51,527 bases of DNA from Burkholderiaceae bacterium (GTDB lineage Bacteria > Pseudomonadota > Gammaproteobacteria > Burkholderiales > Burkholderiaceae_C). This document shows positions 17,296 through 25,124 of this stretch, piece after piece. A program made the position numbers and the translations under genes. Location of the stretch: the NCBI GenBank assembly GCA_023954095.1, contig JAMLIQ010000013.1:1-51527 (forward strand), written 5' to 3'. Each line of letters opens with the position of its first letter. Position 1 is the first letter of the stretch. The notes below the pieces were generated by a model. That model had not been told where the DNA came from. It made no database searches and saw only the letters and a program-made list of their open reading frames with translations.

Positions 17296-18984
17296 TCAGG
17301 ACGCCATCGCCAGGTTGCGCCCTGCACCCTTGGCTTGGTAAAGCGCCTTGTCTGCGCGTTCGATGATCGCATGGGCGTGGGTGTCGGCGGGGTTCCATAC
17401 ACTGGCACCGATGCTGACCGTCATGTGGCCGATTTCCGGGAAGTCGGCTGCGGCGATGGCCGCGCGTATTTTTTCTGCTGCCGCCATGCTGCCCTCGCCC
17501 CCTGGGGTGTGTGGCAGCAGCACTGCGAATTCTTCGCCGCCATAGCGGGCTACCAAATCGACCGCACGGGTGTTTTCATTCAGCAGGCGCGCCAGTTGTT
17601 GCAAGACGGCGTCCCCCGCAGGGTGGCCGTGGGTGTCGTTGACTTGCTTGAAATGGTCGGCGTCGAGCAGCAGCACGGCAAACCCCGTGCCGGTGCGCTG
17701 GCTGGTCTGGAAGCATTCGAGAAGCCTGGCATCGAAGTGCCGCCGGTTGTGCACGCCGGTGAGCGGATCGCGGGTGGCCAGCCGTTCGAGTTCGAGGTTG
17801 GCGGTCTCCAGCGCCTCGGTGCGCTGCTGCACCTGGGTTTCCAGCGTCTGGTTGACGGCCGCCAGCTCGCGTTCATGGGCCAGCAGCGCAGTGGTCATCG
17901 ACTGAATGGATTGGCTCAATTGCTGCACCTCGATCAGGCGGTGATCCGTGGGAAAGCGGGCGTTGCTGGCGCCCTGCTCGATCTGGCGCGCAGCATTGGC
18001 CAATTGTTCGATGGGTCGGCTGAACGAGCGGGCCAGCCACAGCGCCACCAGGCTGAATGCCAGCGCGGCCAGCAGTCCCAGCGTCAGCAGCCGGGTGCGC
18101 AGCGCGTGCGCCGGCTCCAGTGCCAGTTCCAGCGGCTGGCGTACCACGATATGCCAGCCCAGGCCCTGGGAGATGCGGGTTTGGACGGATGCCTGGCTGG
18201 TGAGGTATTCCTGGCCATCGTCCCAGCGCAGCCGGGCATATCCCGTCGTCGGGGCGGAAGGCAGCGCGGCGGCCAGGCGTGTGTGGCTGGCCAGGGCCTG
18301 CGGGTACAGCACATCCCCCAGCGCATTGGCGATCAGGATTTCGGTGCCCTGGTTGCGGGGGTGCTGGTCGAATGCGGCCTGTACTGTCTGCGTGACCCAG
18401 CGCCAGTGGATATGGGCGCCGACAACGCCCACCAAAGCACCTTGCGGGTTGCGGATGGGGGCGGCGATGTCGATGAAGCGCAGGGGCTCGGAGGACGCTT
18501 GCTGCGGCAGCAGCTTTTCCAGCAGCAGGGCCTTGTGCACATCGCCGACGTAGAGGCCCGCCTGTCCCTCGATGAACCAGGGCCGCTGTGCGACAGACTG
18601 GCCCTGGAGGATGCCGTCGACCGCCTGCACGACCGTGCCTTGCGGGTCTGTCACGCCCATCCAGGCATATTCTTCGCGCAGGTTGCGTCGTTGTTCCAGT
18701 GAATGGAGAACGGCAGGCTGAGCCAGATCACCCCGGGTGAAGTGCGGTGCCAGGCTGAGCAATACCAGGTCCAGCTCATGTTCACGCAGGCTGGCCCCCA
18801 GCAGGTCGGCGGCGGCGCGTGCGGTGGCATGGACGGATGCGCCCGCCGTGGCCGCTACCTGCTGCGTGGCCAGTCGGCCCACATACAGGCCCACGCTGAC
18901 CAGCGTCAGCAGCGAGAGCCCGCCAAACCACAGGGCCAGCTGGCCTCTAAGGCTGTGCAAGAACGAAGGACGGATCAAGGGCAT
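17296..18984 (-). CDS. Membrane diguanylate cyclase with periplasmic Cache-like sensor and HAMP
   Basis: Predicted to condense two GTP to cyclic di-GMP. The 562-residue protein has a membrane helix at about 16-37 and a long periplasmic segment with Cache-like features (WMGVTDPQGTVV, FIDIAAPIRN). A second helix lies at about 300-322, followed by HAMP, a coiled coil and a GGDEF domain. The signature reads GGEEF (near residue 482) and is active in this family. An RxxD inhibitory site (RAVD) lies five residues before it, so product inhibition is expected. It is transcribed towards the YecA gene. The ligand is unknown. Confidence 0.92.
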   Translation of the reverse strand: MPLIRPSFLHSLRGQLALWFGGLSLLTLVSVGLYVGRLATQQVAATAGASVHATARAAADLLGASLREHELDLVLLSLAPHFTRGDLAQPAVLHSLEQRRNLREEYAWMGVTDPQGTVVQAVDGILQGQSVAQRPWFIEGQAGLYVGDVHKALLLEKLLPQQASSEPLRFIDIAAPIRNPQGALVGVVGAHIHWRWVTQTVQAAFDQHPRNQGTEILIANALGDVLYPQALASHTRLAAALPSAPTTGYARLRWDDGQEYLTSQASVQTRISQGLGWHIVVRQPLELALEPAHALRTRLLTLGLLAALAFSLVALWLARSFSRPIEQLANAARQIEQGASNARFPTDHRLIEVQQLSQSIQSMTTALLAHERELAAVNQTLETQVQQRTEALETANLELERLATRDPLTGVHNRRHFDARLLECFQTSQRTGTGFAVLLLDADHFKQVNDTHGHPAGDAVLQQLARLLNENTRAVDLVARYGGEEFAVLLPHTPGGEGSMAAAEKIRAAIAAADFPEIGHMTVSIGASVWNPADTHAHAIIERADKALYQAKGAGRNLAMAS

Positions 18985-19121
18985 TCGGTATCGTGGCGGG
19001 GACGCCCTGTCTGGCGCCCCGCGCCTTGGTGGTCGCGGCGCGCCAGCGGGAAAAGCGCAAACCCATTAGATCAAATGCGGCGCCCGATGCAAGGGCGTAA
19101 CCCCCAAGGCGAAACCACCGT

Positions 19122-19670
19122 TCACGACCGCGACAACAGCTGCGCCAGCTGCGCCAGCGCATGCCGCACGGTGGCGGCGCGCACGGCGGCGCGGTCGCCT
19201 GCGAAATGCTGGCGCTCGCTGTAGGTGCGCCCGTGCACGCACCACGCCAGCCACACCGTACCCACGGGCTTGTCTGTGCTGCCGCCGGTGGGTCCGGCCA
19301 CGCCCGTCACCGCTACGCTGGCCTGGGCGGCAGAATGCGCCAGGGCGCCTTCGGCCATGGCGCGGGCCACGGGCTCGCTCACGGCGCCGTGCTGGTCGAT
19401 GAGCGTGCAGGGCACGGCCAGCATCTCTGCCTTGGCGGCGTTGGAATACGTGACAAAGCCGCGCTCGAACCACTGGCTGGAGCCGGCCCGGTCGGTGCAG
19501 GCCCCGGCGATCAGGCCGCCCGTGCAGCTTTCGGCCGTCGCCAGCATCTGGCCCCGGGCCAGCAGGGCATCAGAAATATTGATCAAAATGGCCTCTAACG
19601 CAATATCATCAAGCGGTAAGAGCTCTTTTTTTGATAGCAATTGGGGGTGTGGTGTCACCAGAATCTCCAC
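19122..19670 (-). CDS. pncC: Nicotinamide-nucleotide amidohydrolase (CinA C-terminal domain), PncC
   Basis: Deamidates nicotinamide mononucleotide in the NAD salvage (pyridine nucleotide) cycle. The 182-residue protein is the stand-alone CinA C-terminal domain with the signature ATAESCTGGLIAGACT and the later GFVTYSNAAK segment. Typical family members start a few residues before DALLARGQ. Here roughly the first 30 residues are coded partly by a dispersed repeat (19584-19640), giving an odd hydrophobic/charged N-terminus. The only other in-frame Met lies too close to the active site, so the repeat appears to be translated. It overlaps pgpA by 16 bases. Confidence 0.9.
   Translation of the reverse strand: MEILVTPHPQLLSKKELLPLDDIALEAILINISDALLARGQMLATAESCTGGLIAGACTDRAGSSQWFERGFVTYSNAAKAEMLAVPCTLIDQHGAVSEPVARAMAEGALAHSAAQASVAVTGVAGPTGGSTDKPVGTVWLAWCVHGRTYSERQHFAGDRAAVRAATVRHALAQLAQLLSRS
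19584..19640 (+). repeat. Copy of a ~50-bp dispersed repeat in the 5' end of pncC
   Basis: The stretch begins CAAAATGGCCTC and ends TTTTTTTGATAGC. It aligns almost without gaps to the reverse complement of the copy at 48525-48578, sharing CAAAATGGCCTC, CAAGCG, AGCT and TTTTTGATA. It is translated in the minus direction as the beginning of PncC. AT content is much higher than in the rest of the gene. Confidence 0.8.
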
Positions 19671-20167
19671 AGCGCAATCACCAGCAGGGTGCAGAACGCC
19701 GCCACAAAGTCATCCCACAGAATGCCCCAGCCGCCGCGCCAGCCAAATCCTTTGAACAGGCTGTCGGCCCAGCCCACCGGGCCGGGCTTGGCGGCATCAA
19801 AGAAGCGGAACAGTGCAAACGCCACCAGCTGGCCCCAGAAGCCCATGGGCATGGCCAGCCACAGCACCAGCCAGAAGGCCACCACCTCGTCCCAGACGAT
19901 GCTGCCGGGATCGGACACGCCCATGTGGCGTGCGGTGAGGGTGCAGGCCCACCAGCCGCCGAGCGTGCTGGCGGCGATCAGGAGGCCCATCTGCAGCGGC
20001 GTGGCAAACCACGGCTGCAGCACCAGGAAAGCCAGCCAGGCCCACAGCGTGCCCACCGTACCGGGGGCCTTGCGCGACAGGCCCGCGCCAAAGCCCAGCG
20101 CAATGAAGTGCGCGGGGTGGGCCAGCAGAAAACGCACCGTAGGGCGCAGCGGTACGGTACTGTTCAT
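19655..20167 (-). CDS. pgpA: Phosphatidylglycerophosphatase A
   Basis: Inner-membrane phosphatase that removes phosphate from phosphatidylglycerol-phosphate in phospholipid synthesis. The 170-residue protein has the characteristic N-terminus HPAHFIALGFGAGLSRKAPG, a central DEVVAF motif carrying the acidic site, RFFDAAKPGP and several hydrophobic helices. It overlaps the stop of the upstream DUF4139 gene by 4 bases and the start of pncC by 16 bases. In related bacteria pgpA commonly sits next to pncC and near thiL; thiL is in this window but 7 kb away. Confidence 0.93.
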   Translation of the reverse strand: MNSTVPLRPTVRFLLAHPAHFIALGFGAGLSRKAPGTVGTLWAWLAFLVLQPWFATPLQMGLLIAASTLGGWWACTLTARHMGVSDPGSIVWDEVVAFWLVLWLAMPMGFWGQLVAFALFRFFDAAKPGPVGWADSLFKGFGWRGGWGILWDDFVAAFCTLLVIALWRFW

Positions 20168-21810
20168 GGGCGCTCCAGCAGCTCAATGTCCTTGGGGTAG
20201 CGGATGGTGTGCCCGGCGCTGAACTGCGCCGTGGCTCCGGCGGCCAGGGGCTGCTGCCAGGCGATGGTGCCTTGCTGCTGGTTCCAGGCCAGGCTGGCGG
20301 GCTGCGGCTGGTAGCTTGATTCGACTTCGATTTTTTCGTTGCGCGAGACCGGTGTGGCGTGCAATACCTGCAGGTCGATGCTGCTCTTGTGGCGGTTTTC
20401 CACCTGGTAGCTGCGGCGTGTCTGGCGCTCGGTGCGCGAGCCGGTCAGGCCGGTGGTGCTGGTCATGTCCTGGGGCGCCTCGGCGCGCACCAGCACCAGT
20501 TCATCGCGGCCAAACGAAAGGCTGGTGGTAGGCGGGGCGCCCGGCGTGCTGGCAGTGCTGGCGCTGAAATCCAGGCGCCCGGTGCCCACAAAGGCGCCGT
20601 CGCGGTACAGGCCCACGGCGCCGGGCGGCCAGACGCCTGGCGGCGGCGCAATCTCGGCCACCAGGTAGGCGGCTTCTTCCACGCCCGGCGCGGTGCGGGT
20701 GAGCAGGTGGGCAGCGGCCTGCTGCGTTCCCAGCGCCAGTGTGACGCGCTGGCCGTTCGAGGGCACCGTGATGCGTTGCGGCACGGCAAACTCAGTGGCA
20801 AAACCCTTGTCGAGGGTGCTGACGTCAAAGCTGGGCATGGCCTCGGGCATTGCGTTGCCGCGCTCGCGCATGGCCGGGGCCGGGGCAGCCGGTGCCATGG
20901 ACATTGCCTTGGCCACCGTCTGGGGCGGCGGTGCGACGTCCAGGGTCCAGGGGCGGGGCAGGCGGCCCTGCGTGGCGCGATGGGGTTGGCCGGTGGAGAG
21001 CGTGAGCTGCACGCCCGCCCAGTCCTCGCCGCTGTTCTGCGCCACCAGCGCCAGGCGTTCGAACTGCACGCTGGCCTTGGGGGTATCGAGCGTGGCGCGG
21101 TAGCTGGGCTGCCAGCCGGGGCCGCGCACCTGGTAGCTCAGGCGCAGCTCGGCGTCACGCTCGGCAGCCAGGTTGACGGTGACGGACACTACGCGCGTGC
21201 GCTGGCTGGCCACGCGATCGCGCTCGGCAGCCAGGGGCTTGAGCGCCAGTTCCAGCGCCTCCTGGCGGCGCTTGAGCTGGTGGGCGCGGGCCAGTGCATC
21301 CTGGCCGGACTTGCGCAGCACGTCGGCGGTGGCGCTGATCTGCGCCGGGGTGGCGGGCAGGGCGCGGCCCCCTGCGGCGGCTTCGCCCGCGCTGCCAGCG
21401 GCAACCCCTTTGAGGTAGCTGTCGACCAACTGCAGCGCACCCGATTCGGCCTTGACGGCGGCGATCTGGTCTTCGAGTTCGCGGATGCGGCCATCAAGCG
21501 GGCTCGTGCAGGCCGAGGCGACGTCGCGGTCTTCGGCCAGCACATTGAACTCGCCCACGCGGACACCTGCGTCGGCACTGATCTGCAGGCTTTGCGGGTC
21601 CAGCGTGGCGGGCAGGCAGGCTACGGTCAGGCTGCGCGCACCGGCGCCCACCTTGGCCACGCGCTCCACCGTGGCGCTGCCAGGATAGACCGTGACGCGG
21701 GCAATGCGCGAGGCGCCTTCTTGGGCTGCGGCGGCGCCTGCGCTGCACAGCAGCGCGGTGCAGGCCAGTGCGGACACCAGCGGCTGCGGGGAAAACGAGG
21801 GGAGGTTCAC
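20164..21810 (-). CDS. DUF4140/DUF4139 exported protein, mucoidy-inhibitor (MuiA) family-like
   Basis: Periplasmic or outer-membrane-facing protein of unknown function, 548 residues. It has a signal peptide (cleavage near AGAAAAQ), a DUF4140 domain with the YPGSATVERVAKVGAG motif, a coiled-coil centre (about residues 110-220) and a C-terminal beta-rich DUF4139 domain. I chose GTG at 21810 because AGGAGCG lies five bases upstream and a signal peptide follows. That ribosome-binding site lies at the end of the long inverted repeat at 21818-21989. The frame upstream of the GTG is the repeat itself and is not likely to be coding. Confidence 0.85.
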   Translation of the reverse strand: MNLPSFSPQPLVSALACTALLCSAGAAAAQEGASRIARVTVYPGSATVERVAKVGAGARSLTVACLPATLDPQSLQISADAGVRVGEFNVLAEDRDVASACTSPLDGRIRELEDQIAAVKAESGALQLVDSYLKGVAAGSAGEAAAGGRALPATPAQISATADVLRKSGQDALARAHQLKRRQEALELALKPLAAERDRVASQRTRVVSVTVNLAAERDAELRLSYQVRGPGWQPSYRATLDTPKASVQFERLALVAQNSGEDWAGVQLTLSTGQPHRATQGRLPRPWTLDVAPPPQTVAKAMSMAPAAPAPAMRERGNAMPEAMPSFDVSTLDKGFATEFAVPQRITVPSNGQRVTLALGTQQAAAHLLTRTAPGVEEAAYLVAEIAPPPGVWPPGAVGLYRDGAFVGTGRLDFSASTASTPGAPPTTSLSFGRDELVLVRAEAPQDMTSTTGLTGSRTERQTRRSYQVENRHKSSIDLQVLHATPVSRNEKIEVESSYQPQPASLAWNQQQGTIAWQQPLAAGATAQFSAGHTIRYPKDIELLERP

Positions 21811-21817
21811 GGGGCGC

Positions 21818-21989
21818 TCCTGGGAGTCTGTCGGACTTGGAAATCGTCGGCTGCAAATCGGCCGCAGCAGTCCATTTTTCACCGTCTTTTTGCCCCATAG
21901 CCGGGCTATGGGGCTGCAAATCCGGCAAAAACTGTCCTCGCTGGGGCCGATTTTCGCTTACGACGCTCCAAGTCTGACAGCCTCCAGGA
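21818..21989. repeat. 172-bp imperfect inverted repeat with palindromic centre
   Basis: The outer ends read TCCTGG...CTGTCGGACTTGG on the left and CCAAGTCTGACAG...CCAGGA on the right. The centre is GCCCCATAGCC / GGGCTATGGGGC at 21892-21914. The arms of about 80 bp align along most of their length, sharing AAATCGGCC and CAGC blocks between ends and centre. It fills most of the gap between two minus-strand genes and holds no open frame of its own. Candidates are a BIME/MITE-like element or a strong transcription attenuator. No transposase gene is nearby. Confidence 0.8.
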
Positions 21990-22041
21990 CGTGCAGAGGA
22001 AAAACTTTCCGCACATGCTAGCAGCCACCCCGGGTCATCTT

Positions 22042-22491
22042 CTATTGGACAGCGGCCCGTGCGGCGGCGGCCCTGGCCTTGGCCTCATCGGCCTTGCGCT
22101 GCAGTTCCAGGGCCTCTTTTTCGGCGGCCTGGGCTTCGGCGGCCTTGGCCGCCTTGGCATCTTTCTCGGCGGAGCTGCCGCCGGCCAGTGCATTGCCTGC
22201 CATGGTGCCGGCAACGGCGCCCACCGCTGCTGCGCCCATGGTGCCCATCATTCCCGGGCCGCGTGCGGCAGGAGCGGCTGCCGCAGCCGGAGCTGCCGCA
22301 GTGGCCGGGGCTGCAGGAGCCTTGGGCGCGACCGGGGCTGCAGGGGTGGACGGCGCTTTGCCGATGCTGGCCGGAGGAATGGAGCGTGATTTCCCGCCAC
22401 CCATGCGCTTGGCATGGGCCAGCGTGGGGGCGGCCAGGGCGGCGACGGTCAGTGCAATGACGGCGGTGGTGGTGCGGTAGGTGTTTGTCAT
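22042..22491 (-). CDS. Ala/Pro-rich exported protein of unknown function
   Basis: A 149-residue protein with a signal peptide (hydrophobic ALTVAALAAPTLAHA, cleavage near residue 27). A low-complexity Ala/Pro linker follows, then a glycine-rich hydrophobic stretch (GTMGAAAVGAVAGTMAGNAL) that resembles glycine-zipper segments of envelope proteins. The C-terminal tail is charged and probably helical (KDAKAAKAAEAQAAEKE). The ATG at 22491 has AAGGA at good spacing. It follows the Bax-inhibitor gene by 16 bases and may be cotranscribed. I cannot assign a function. Confidence 0.7.
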   Translation of the reverse strand: MTNTYRTTTAVIALTVAALAAPTLAHAKRMGGGKSRSIPPASIGKAPSTPAAPVAPKAPAAPATAAAPAAAAAPAARGPGMMGTMGAAAVGAVAGTMAGNALAGGSSAEKDAKAAKAAEAQAAEKEALELQRKADEAKARAAAARAAVQ

Positions 22492-22507
22492 GGCGAGTCC
22501 TTGAGGA

Positions 22508-23185
22508 TCAATCGTTGCTGCCGAAGCCAAACAGGCTCAGCAGGCTGGTGAAGAGGTTGAACAGCGAAACAAACAGGCCCACGGTGGCCAGCACGTAGTT
22601 GGTTTCGCCGCCATTCACGATGCGGCTGGTCTCGAACAGGATCAAACCGGCCGACAGCAGGGCCACCATGGCCGATACCGCCAGGCCCAGCGCCGGGATC
22701 TGGAAGAACATGGCTGCCAGTCCGGCCAGGATGGCGATCACCATGCCTGCGAACAGGAAGCCGCCCATGAAGCTGAAGTCACGCCGCGTCGCCAGCACCC
22801 AGCCCGACAGGGCCAGGAAGGTGGTGCCCGTGGCGCCCAGGGCCAGCGCGATGGTTTGTCCGCCACCCGGCAAGGCCAGATGCGCCGACAGAACGGGACC
22901 CAGGGTGTAGCCCATGAAACCGGTGAGTGCAAAGACGGCCCCCACGGCCCAGCCGCTGTTTTGTACCTTGTGGACCAGGAACAGCAGACCGAAAGTGCCC
23001 GCCAGCGTGAGGATAAGGCCCGGTGCGGGCAAACGCAGGGCCATGGCGGTGGCCGCCACCGCGGCGCTGAACAGCAGCGTCAAGGACAGCAGGGCATAGG
23101 TGTTGCGCAGCACCCGGTGCGTGGCCAGGGTGCTGCCCAGGGATCCGCCGATAGCGGTCCCTTGGTAGGTGGCAGGATGGTTCAT
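22508..23185 (-). CDS. Bax inhibitor-1 / YccA family membrane protein
   Basis: Integral membrane protein with about seven hydrophobic helices, 225 residues. The family (UPF0005, TMBIM) includes E. coli YccA, which modulates the FtsH protease, and YbhL. Recognisable features are the conserved GFMGYTLGPVLSAHL helix and the C-terminal ALSLYLDIFNLF-type region, seen here as LFVSLFNLFTSLLSLFG. The ATG at 23185 is preceded by GGAG, and a good sigma-70-like promoter lies at 23245-23274. It is divergent from an NhaR-like regulator 97 bp away, which may control it. Confidence 0.9.
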   Translation of the reverse strand: MNHPATYQGTAIGGSLGSTLATHRVLRNTYALLSLTLLFSAAVAATAMALRLPAPGLILTLAGTFGLLFLVHKVQNSGWAVGAVFALTGFMGYTLGPVLSAHLALPGGGQTIALALGATGTTFLALSGWVLATRRDFSFMGGFLFAGMVIAILAGLAAMFFQIPALGLAVSAMVALLSAGLILFETSRIVNGGETNYVLATVGLFVSLFNLFTSLLSLFGFGSND

Positions 23186-23244
23186 GAGGGTCTCCAAAGA
23201 CAGAATGAAGACCGAGGGTAGATGGATAATTGTTTCTGAAAAAG

Positions 23245-23274
23245 AATATAAAAACTGATATTCATTCCTGTAAA
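23245..23274 (-). promoter_or_regulatory. Sigma-70-like promoter for the Bax inhibitor-1 gene
   Basis: On the minus strand TTTACA (23274-23269) and TATATT (23250-23245) are separated by 18 bases; each matches five of six consensus positions. The expected transcript begins near 23238, about 50 bases before the ATG. The whole 23186-23282 gap is AT-rich and is the only place for the divergent regulator's own promoter and binding site. Confidence 0.6.
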
Positions 23275-23282
23275 TTCGAAGA

Positions 23283-24185
23283 ATGAACACGCCTTTCAAC
23301 TACCGCCACCTCTACTATTTCTGGATGGTGGCCAAGGAGGGCAGCATGTCCAATGCCGCTGCCCGGCTGGACATGGCGGTCCAGACCGTGAGCACCCAGG
23401 TGCGTGAGCTTGAGCGAGATCTGGGGTGCCAGCTGCTGCGCCCGGCGGGGCGCGGCCTGGCGCTGACCGAGGCGGGCGTGGTGGCCCTGCGGCAGGCAGA
23501 AGCCATCTTTCAATTGGGTGAAGCCTTGCCCGAGCTGGCGCGTGCCGCAGCGCAGAGCCCCTCGGTGCGGCTGGTGGTGGGCATTGCCGACGGCCTGCCC
23601 AAACTGGAAGTGCAGCGGCTGCTGCGCCCGGTGCTGCAGGTGCAGGGCTTGCGCCTGGTGTGCCTGGAGGGTGAAATGCCCGACCTGCTGGCCGAACTGG
23701 CTGTGCACAAGCTCGACGTGGTGCTGTCCGACCACCCTGCGCCTTTCAATCCGCGTCTCAAGGTGCACAACCATCCTTTGGGGACGTCGGCCATGGGCTG
23801 GTATGCCGCGCCGCAGTGGTGGGCGCAGGCGGCGGACGGCTTTCCGGCATCGCTGCAGTTGCTGCCCGTGCTGCTGCCCACCACGCACTCCATTGTGCGC
23901 AGCACGATTGACCAGTGGCTGGCCCAGAAGGGATTGCGTCCACGCGTGGTGGGCGAGTTTGAAGACAACGCGCTGCTGGAGGCTTTTGGCGGCACCGGCC
24001 TGGGGGTGTTTCCCGGTGCGGTGGCGGCGCAGGACGAATTGCGGCAGCGCTGCCAGGTGCGCCTGGTGGGCGCCTGCGATGGGGTGGAAGAGCATTACTA
24101 CGCCATCAGCACAGAGCGCAAGGTGGCGCACCCCTTGGTGCAGTTGCTGCTGCAGCGTCCGCGCGAGGCCGAATCTTCGGCCTGA
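23283..24185 (+). CDS. nhaR: LysR-type regulator, NhaR-like
   Basis: DNA-binding activator of 300 residues. The N-terminal winged helix-turn-helix (NYRHLYYFWMVAKEGSMSNAAARL, helix pair near 18-40) and the closing segments match NhaR, the sodium-responsive activator of the Na+/H+ antiporter gene in enterobacteria. These closing segments include VGEFEDNALLEAFG and GLGVFPGAV. The substrate domain follows from about residue 90. No nhaA lies nearby; the divergent neighbour is a Bax-inhibitor-1 membrane protein, so the regulon here may differ. A stem-loop with a T-run lies about 100 bases after the stop. Confidence 0.85.
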   Translation: MNTPFNYRHLYYFWMVAKEGSMSNAAARLDMAVQTVSTQVRELERDLGCQLLRPAGRGLALTEAGVVALRQAEAIFQLGEALPELARAAAQSPSVRLVVGIADGLPKLEVQRLLRPVLQVQGLRLVCLEGEMPDLLAELAVHKLDVVLSDHPAPFNPRLKVHNHPLGTSAMGWYAAPQWWAQAADGFPASLQLLPVLLPTTHSIVRSTIDQWLAQKGLRPRVVGEFEDNALLEAFGGTGLGVFPGAVAAQDELRQRCQVRLVGACDGVEEHYYAISTERKVAHPLVQLLLQRPREAESSA

Positions 24186-24283
24186 CCGATGCGTGTGCCG
24201 CGCGCCACAAGCGGGCGCGCCCCCCGGGCTGCCATGGATTCCGCCATTGACCGCGCTGGCGATGAATCCGATACTGAATCCGG

Positions 24284-24312
24284 GAAGCCCTCTGCGGGAC
24301 TTCTGGTTTTTT
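24284..24312 (+). terminator. Rho-independent terminator after the NhaR-like gene
   Basis: The stem GAAGCCC / GGGACTTC (one bulged base) with a 5-base loop is followed by TGGTTTTTT. It separates the LysR gene from the downstream binding-protein operon and makes transcription across the junction unlikely. Confidence 0.65.
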
Positions 24313-24341
24313 CCAAGGCAGGAACCCGCCCTTCAGTAACC

Positions 24342-25124
24342 ATGGCAGAACAGCAGTACACACATATCGGTGTTCGCAGGCGCGAGCTGGCATGCCTGAT
24401 GGGCTTGCTGTGCGGTGGCTGGCGCCTGGCGGGTGCCGCCGACGGTCCGGTACGCATCCTCACCGAAGAATTCCCACCCTACAACTACACCGAAGGCGGC
24501 CAGATCACGGGGCTGGGGACCGAGGTGGTCGAAGCCGTGCTCCAGCAACTGGGTGTGCAGGGGCAGTTCCAGTCGATGCCCTGGGCGCGCGCCTACGAAA
24601 CGGCCAGCAATGTTCCTGGGGTCCTGATTTATTCGATGGTGCGCACGCCAGAGCGTGAAAAGCGCTTCAAATGGGTGGGTGTGATCGCACCGTCCGAGTA
24701 CTACCTGTTTTCTCTGGCGGACAAGCCGCTGTCCCTTGCTTCGCTCGAAAAAGCCCAGGGCCTGCAGATCGGCACAGTGAACCAGAGCGTGGGTGAACAG
24801 TTCCTGTTGACCCGAGGCTTCGTCAAGGGAAAGAATCTGCAGGCCAGTGCCCGGAACGAATTCAACTACGAGAAACTCCGGTTGGGGCGTATTGACCTGT
24901 GGATCATGAACCGGCTCACTGCCTATCACCTGGTGCGGCAGGCGGGTCAGGATCCGGAAAAGACCTTGCACAAGGCGCTGGCCATTCCGGAACTCAGTTC
25001 GCAAAGCTACTACATGGCGTTTGGGGCCCAGACGCCCGATGCCACCGTGGAGCGGTTCCGCAAGGCGCTGGAAACGCTGCAGCGCAATGGCAGCCTCGAC
25101 CGGCTGCAGCGCAAATGGCAGTAG
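24342..25124 (+). CDS. Periplasmic solute-binding protein, SBP_bac_3 type
   Basis: Exported protein of 260 residues in the amino-acid-type binding family. It has an N-terminal hydrophobic segment (LACLMGLLCGGWRLAGAADG) and a mature start VRILTEEFPPYNYTEGGQITG that fits the ligand-binding lobe. MPWARAY and MVRTPEREKRF are typical of the subgroup not linked to ABC transporters. I chose the ATG at 24342; earlier in-frame codons pass through the terminator of the previous gene. Its stop overlaps the start of a membrane diguanylate cyclase. No permease or ATPase lies nearby, so it probably acts as a sensor for the cyclase rather than in uptake. Confidence 0.88.
   Translation: MAEQQYTHIGVRRRELACLMGLLCGGWRLAGAADGPVRILTEEFPPYNYTEGGQITGLGTEVVEAVLQQLGVQGQFQSMPWARAYETASNVPGVLIYSMVRTPEREKRFKWVGVIAPSEYYLFSLADKPLSLASLEKAQGLQIGTVNQSVGEQFLLTRGFVKGKNLQASARNEFNYEKLRLGRIDLWIMNRLTAYHLVRQAGQDPEKTLHKALAIPELSSQSYYMAFGAQTPDATVERFRKALETLQRNGSLDRLQRKWQ

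Noticed and set aside
20359-21900. Plus-strand frame of 513 codons
   Set aside because: Antisense to the DUF4139 gene; Gly/Ala/His-rich with no recognizable domain.
21818-21989. Insertion sequence at the large inverted repeat
   Set aside because: No transposase frame and no clear target-site duplication, so it is listed only as a repeat.
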